A stretch of 64,000 nt of DNA from Protopterus annectens. Lineage: Eukaryota; Chordata; Ceratodontiformes; Protopteridae. Shown in pieces: positions 60,111-64,000 of the stretch. The number at the start of each line of letters is the position of its first letter. The first letter of the stretch is position 1. Made by a program: the position numbers and the translations under genes. A model generated the notes under the pieces. That model was not told the DNA's origin. It was given only the letters and a program-made list of their open reading frames with translations, and did no database searches. The DNA lies in contig NC_056725.1 in assembly GCF_019279795.1 (NCBI RefSeq), positions 1,610,693,594 to 1,610,757,593 of the forward strand, in the 5' to 3' direction.

Positions 60111-61639
60111 ATATCCTGGGATTCTCATCAGGGCAATCTATGTGTTGATCACAATGCTTTGCTGTGTGTTTTACAACCTTAGAAGTGTCATTCTATTAGG
60201 GTGCAGCCTCTCAAGGCTTTATAACATTTTAATTCATTTAAGTAAGTAATGACTAAACTACAATGTTAAGACATTGACCAAATCATTGTTGTTGTGTTAA
60301 GAAAAAGAATGTGTTGTGAAAGAACATAAGTTTATCCTGAAGTTATGTGTGCTGGTAAAACAGTCTATGGATGCTATGTCTAGTATGTATAGCAAAGAAG
60401 TTCTACCTGCCATCTGAATAAGGACAATAAAATGTCAGCCATGCACAAGTAATGTCACTGTAATGGCTCCTCTGCCATTGGCTATGTCAGCTGTCTGCCT
60501 TAAATACAATGCCTGTAGTGTCACATGTGATCTTCTGGCAAAATGGGTACCTATTGCAACAAAAAATATGCCCTGTCCCCTCCCCCTTTTTTTTCCTTTA
60601 TGTTTTCTTACCGTGTGTACCTCTGCTTACTATATTCTCCAGTTCTTACTGTTTCACATCACTCCTTCATGGAACCAGTGAAGGTCCAGGTGTTTTATAC
60701 TGTGCTGCAGTTTATTGCTATATGGCTTTTGCCAACAGCCTGGAAATCCTGACTCCTGCTGCTTGCTGCCACATAATCTATCAAGGTTCACACTAGCTAG
60801 TTGCTCAATTGCTTTATTATGTAGGCTGTTTTCAGTCTGTTCCACTGTGGTTGTTTTTTAGCTTTTTGTCATTGCACTGATCAGATCTGCTGCAAGTTTT
60901 TATGGCACCCTGGGCAATGTCCCCAGTCGGAGGCTACCCAGGACAAAAAAAAAATGTACTCCGAAAGATAAGGACCAGAAAATAGTTGTCAACACCTGAA
61001 TAAGTAACATAAAAAAGGGGTCTTTAGGCTAAGCATATGACTATTACTGTCTTAAACAATAGTTCACTCTTGTATTAAACACCTTTTACTAAAGTGCAGT
61101 AAAAGGTTAGGATAGCTCCTTGCTACAGTTCACTAACTGACTGCCATTTTTGTTTCAAAAAAAAAAAAAGATATTCAAGTTTTGCAAAGACATGCATAAC
61201 AAATCTTTACTAGACTGTATTAAACTCCTTTGTCAAACTGCTGCAAACAACTATATTAATACTTGGTTATAGTATGTAAAACATATAATGGCTGACTTTC
61301 AGTTATAGCTGCTTAAATAATTACCAGTGTTGTTTGCATAGACTAATCAACATCGTTTCTATGTCTTCACTAAATCAAAACAAGTTCCAGCAATATGTCA
61401 GACAAATCAAGTGAACAAAATGGATCATAAAGACCCATAAATTCTCAGAAGACAGTATTTAATAAATCACATGAGAGCTTTTATCTATAGAAGTGCAATG
61501 GCACATTTTTCAGAGTTGAAAAAAAGTGTAAAACCAACCAAATACATACTATATGAAAACTGCATGTGCATGTTTTTCTACTAAATGAAGTGCTTGTGAA
61601 TCCTCAGATCTTCCTGTTTATTGTCTATTAACTCCATAG
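60111..61639. other. No gene seen
   Basis: No supported gene. Overlapping short frames at 60463-60845 lie on both strands without family features. A poly(A) run occurs at 61157. Confidence 0.5.
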
Positions 61640-62140
61640 AAGCTCAGCTAATGATGACAGCAAAGATTTTAATAGAATGTCATTATATAATGCTATTTTC
61701 ATTTCACAAATTGAACTGTTCATATGTCTGCCTCACTCACCTACCAAAATAATGTAAGTTTTCATTTTCTCCCTGCCTTCCATTTACCGTTCAACAGTAT
61801 ACATCACCCTATTTATAGAAAGGATTCTGATTTCCACATTAAGCGCAGCCATGCATTTTGTTAACATTTGGATATCCATACATACTTTATACTACTAAGT
61901 GTCTCTTCTATGTTGTGCAAGCCTTGTAGTGTCACACACCATTCGCGATGCCACCTGCCAGGAACTTTTGTTGACAGTAAGGAAATTAGGGTCTCTGTCA
62001 TGAAAACTGTTAACTCATCATTTCTGTTGGAATATCCAGTTTTGGTGAATACTTTAAGGTGTTTTGAACAATTCTGAGAGATAACACACTTCTGAAGTGT
62101 AGTTCCTAAAATGTTCACTGTTTTATCTGAGTTTCTGTCT
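61640..62140 (-). mobile_element. L1-like LINE fragment
   Basis: 61670-61800 resembles 54035-54170 (ATGTCATTATATAATGCTAT, CTACCAAAATAATGTAA, CATTTACCGTTCA against diverged versions). It is a second, older copy of the same L1-like family. Only faint coding traces remain (62118-61861). Confidence 0.4.
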
Positions 62141-63720
62141 TATAGGTTCATAGGTGCTTACTAGGCTAGCGACCACAAGGACATTTTTAAGCCTAGCCAT
62201 GCATCGCAAATTTCTGACAAGTTTTGATACCCTTGATAAGTGTAAGCAGGGGCTTGGGAGATGAAACATTTACATTAGAGACATAGGTGCCAAACCAGGG
62301 ATGAATGTTCTGTTCCCAATCCAGTTATTTAAGTTACACTTGAATTGGGTTAGGGAGGAACTCTGATTCACATAGGCGAGCAGCCTGTTACAGAGATGAG
62401 GTAGTCTCTGGGATACGCACCTGTCTCTCCAGCAGGTCCTATTTACATCACAGGCAAGATTTAAGTCTTTAGCTCAGGTAATCATGGTGCTGTTTGTTTT
62501 GCAGATATGGAGGAGGTCCATCAGAGTAGGGTCTGACAATGCCCTGTATGCCAGGCATAGATCTCCCATCAACAGCTGTAGGAGATAGAATACAGGGGTA
62601 GAACCTTGAGGCAGTCTGCATAGGACATACTACTTATGTTCTGTATTCTTTTAGTGAGGAACCTCTGTGGATATTTCAATTGTTGGATATGCCTGGGTAG
62701 GTACATACCAAAGGGGGCTTTGTACTCAATGATGGGTCTGATGATTGTTGAATACAGTGAAACAATGACTTCCTTGGACTTTGATGTCATACCTTTGTTT
62801 ATAAGTCGTGCAACATAGAATGATTTCTTCACCACTATAGACACGTGATGATCAAAGGCTAGATTACTATCTATGTGTGTCCTTAAGTCCGTGACTACTG
62901 GGTCAACTCTAAGGGGTGTGTTGTCATTATGATAGTTACCAAGGGTGAATGATTTCCCAAAGGATACTATTATATATTTCTTTTCATTTAGTTTTAGTCT
63001 ATGGCTCTGACACCAGTTGTTTGTGTCAGCCCCTCCTGGAGAACATTTGTGTCAATGTGGGATTCAATGACAGCTCCTAATTTGCAATCATCTGCAAATT
63101 TAGTCAGCTAGAGACCACTGACATTGACCTTGACTTCAGAGAAGTAAATGCCAAAATGTAGCAGTCCAAGGACTGATCCCTGAGGGACTCCACTTGTGAT
63201 TAACCTCTTTGTAGAGGTGGACTCCCCGATTCTAAGTTCCTGGTTCCTCTCTGGGAGCCAGTTGGCTGTCTACCAGGTGACATACAAGTGGGTATTGTGT
63301 CAAATGCTTTGGCCAGATCAAGTTAGGCAGTGTGACCCATTTTTTCCTCATCCATTGCTTTGGTAAACTTCTACAAGAAGTCCACCGTATTGAATAGCTA
63401 TGATCTGCCTTTGACAAAACCAAACTGGGTTGGTTCCAGTGTCTGGAGGTTTACTATATCCCTCTATTGATCATTTCCATGATAATTCTTTCCATGGCTT
63501 TACATATAAGACTAATGAGACTTATGGGTCTGTAGTTTCCAGGGTCTGTAGAAGGCCCACCTTTCTGCAGAGGAATGATTGCTGCTGTTCTCCATTCATG
63601 AGGCACGAAGCTTGTTTGGAAGCTACAGTAAATAATAATTCCAGAGGCCCTGACAAGTCATATTTCATGCTATTTAGAAGGCCAACTGGGATAGTTTCTG
63701 GGCCCATTGATTAATTATTT
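62141..63720 (-). mobile_element. CR1 LINE, 3' part
   Basis: On -, it starts at about 63720 with MGPETIPVGLLNSMKYDLSG (RT region near block 1), then a LLFTVASKQ string. It continues with LEPTQFGFVKGRS-like sequence near 63430, a motif A trace (NLIWPKHLTQYP, 63340), motif B and C remnants near 63200-63080, KSFYVARLINKGMTSKSKEV (62830), IIRPIIEYKAPFGMYLPRHI (62710) and the C-terminal blocks. The 3' end is GGCTTAAAAATGTCC, then CACCTATGAACCTATAAG at 62141. 5'-truncated and full of stops. Confidence 0.85.
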
Positions 63721-64000
63721 TCAGAAACAGGGGATACTCAATGTCAGATGCATCTAGGCAGAGGAATTTGATGACTTCTTCCTCTCATTTTTATCATGCT
63801 AATGTTTCCATCAGTTATTTGAAAGATGGTACTCAAGGACATGTCAGTAAGTTTTACGTCACACTTGACCCTTCATGATACATCTGAACTGAAATGATTT
63901 TAATACAATGATATTATGCTACACTCAGATTTATCCTACCATCATATAAATGTGTGAATTTTTTAGGAAAGCCAGAGCTACTTAAGTAAACATTATTAAT
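63721..64000. other. No gene seen
   Basis: AT-rich DNA at the window end. Its sequence does not continue the CR1 frame, so the CR1 copy probably ends (5' truncation) near 63720. Confidence 0.45.

Noticed and set aside
60463..60845. Overlapping frames of 60-95 aa on both strands
   Set aside because: No family motifs and no splice or promoter support; the frames overlap in several phases as expected by chance.

Overview
The window is animal nuclear DNA, most likely from a fish-like vertebrate with a large, repeat-filled genome. It is AT-rich with few CpGs. It has long (TG)n, (TA)n and (GATA)n tracts, many non-LTR retrotransposons (CR1, L1, RTE and an L2/Rex-like group), a Penelope-like element, tRNA-derived SINEs and hAT-like DNA elements. 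SINE tails ending in GAAGAAGAAG, and a LINE tail ending in an AATAAA plus repeated TTGACT, are types common in fish genomes. The species cannot be fixed from the sequence; a lungfish, a bichir or another deep fish lineage would all fit. I found no host protein-coding gene that I can name and no host RNA gene. Nearly all the protein-like ORFs are broken transposon genes.

Layout. 1-3.9 kb: a badly decayed CR1-group LINE on + (esterase, endonuclease and RT traces). 7.4-9.96 kb: an RTE-type LINE on - with most of its RT missing, a SINE inside it and a tRNA-headed SINE at its 5' end. 11.9-12.4 kb: a palindromic MITE inside a TG microsatellite. 12.95-13.3 kb: a SINE. 14.2-16.0 kb: a Penelope-like element lacking its RT core, interrupted by a palindromic insertion with a 14-bp target-site duplication and two opposed hammerhead-like cores. 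18.8-27.3 kb: a G/T-skewed block that I read as one Ngaro/DIRS-like element carrying an SGNH-hydrolase remnant, split by a 3.05-kb hAT-like insertion with an 8-bp target-site duplication. 27.9-31 kb: an RTE-like RT fragment and an L2/Rex-like LINE, both on -.

31.3-42.9 kb is a nested set. A CR1 on + (31310-42868) contains a small hAT-like MITE and a LINE tail element on - (TSD CTAAG). That LINE tail contains a near full-length 6.7-kb L1 on - (TSD ATGATACA) with an intact ORF1. 43.3-44.9 kb holds extreme microsatellites, one of them an 8-bp repeat grown out of a CR1 3' end. 44.7-46.2 kb: CR1 3' part on -. 46.3-47.3 kb: two copies of another SINE. 49.3-52.5 kb: a decayed L1/Tx1-like LINE with a SINE. 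53.3-60.1 kb: an L1-like LINE split by a nearly complete CR1 (54594-59962) that keeps ORF1 with an esterase domain, ORF2, a 3' stem-loop and a tandem-monomer 5' region. 61.6-63.7 kb: another L1-like fragment and a CR1 3' part.

The elements do not form a pathway. Their logic is partnership and nesting: SINEs borrow LINE tails, LINEs land in older LINEs, and microsatellites start from element ends. The best candidates for something new are the Penelope palindrome with paired hammerheads, the SINE families that share one head but carry different tails, the CR1 5' monomers, and a CpG-bearing exon-like segment lying antisense between the two L1 ORFs.
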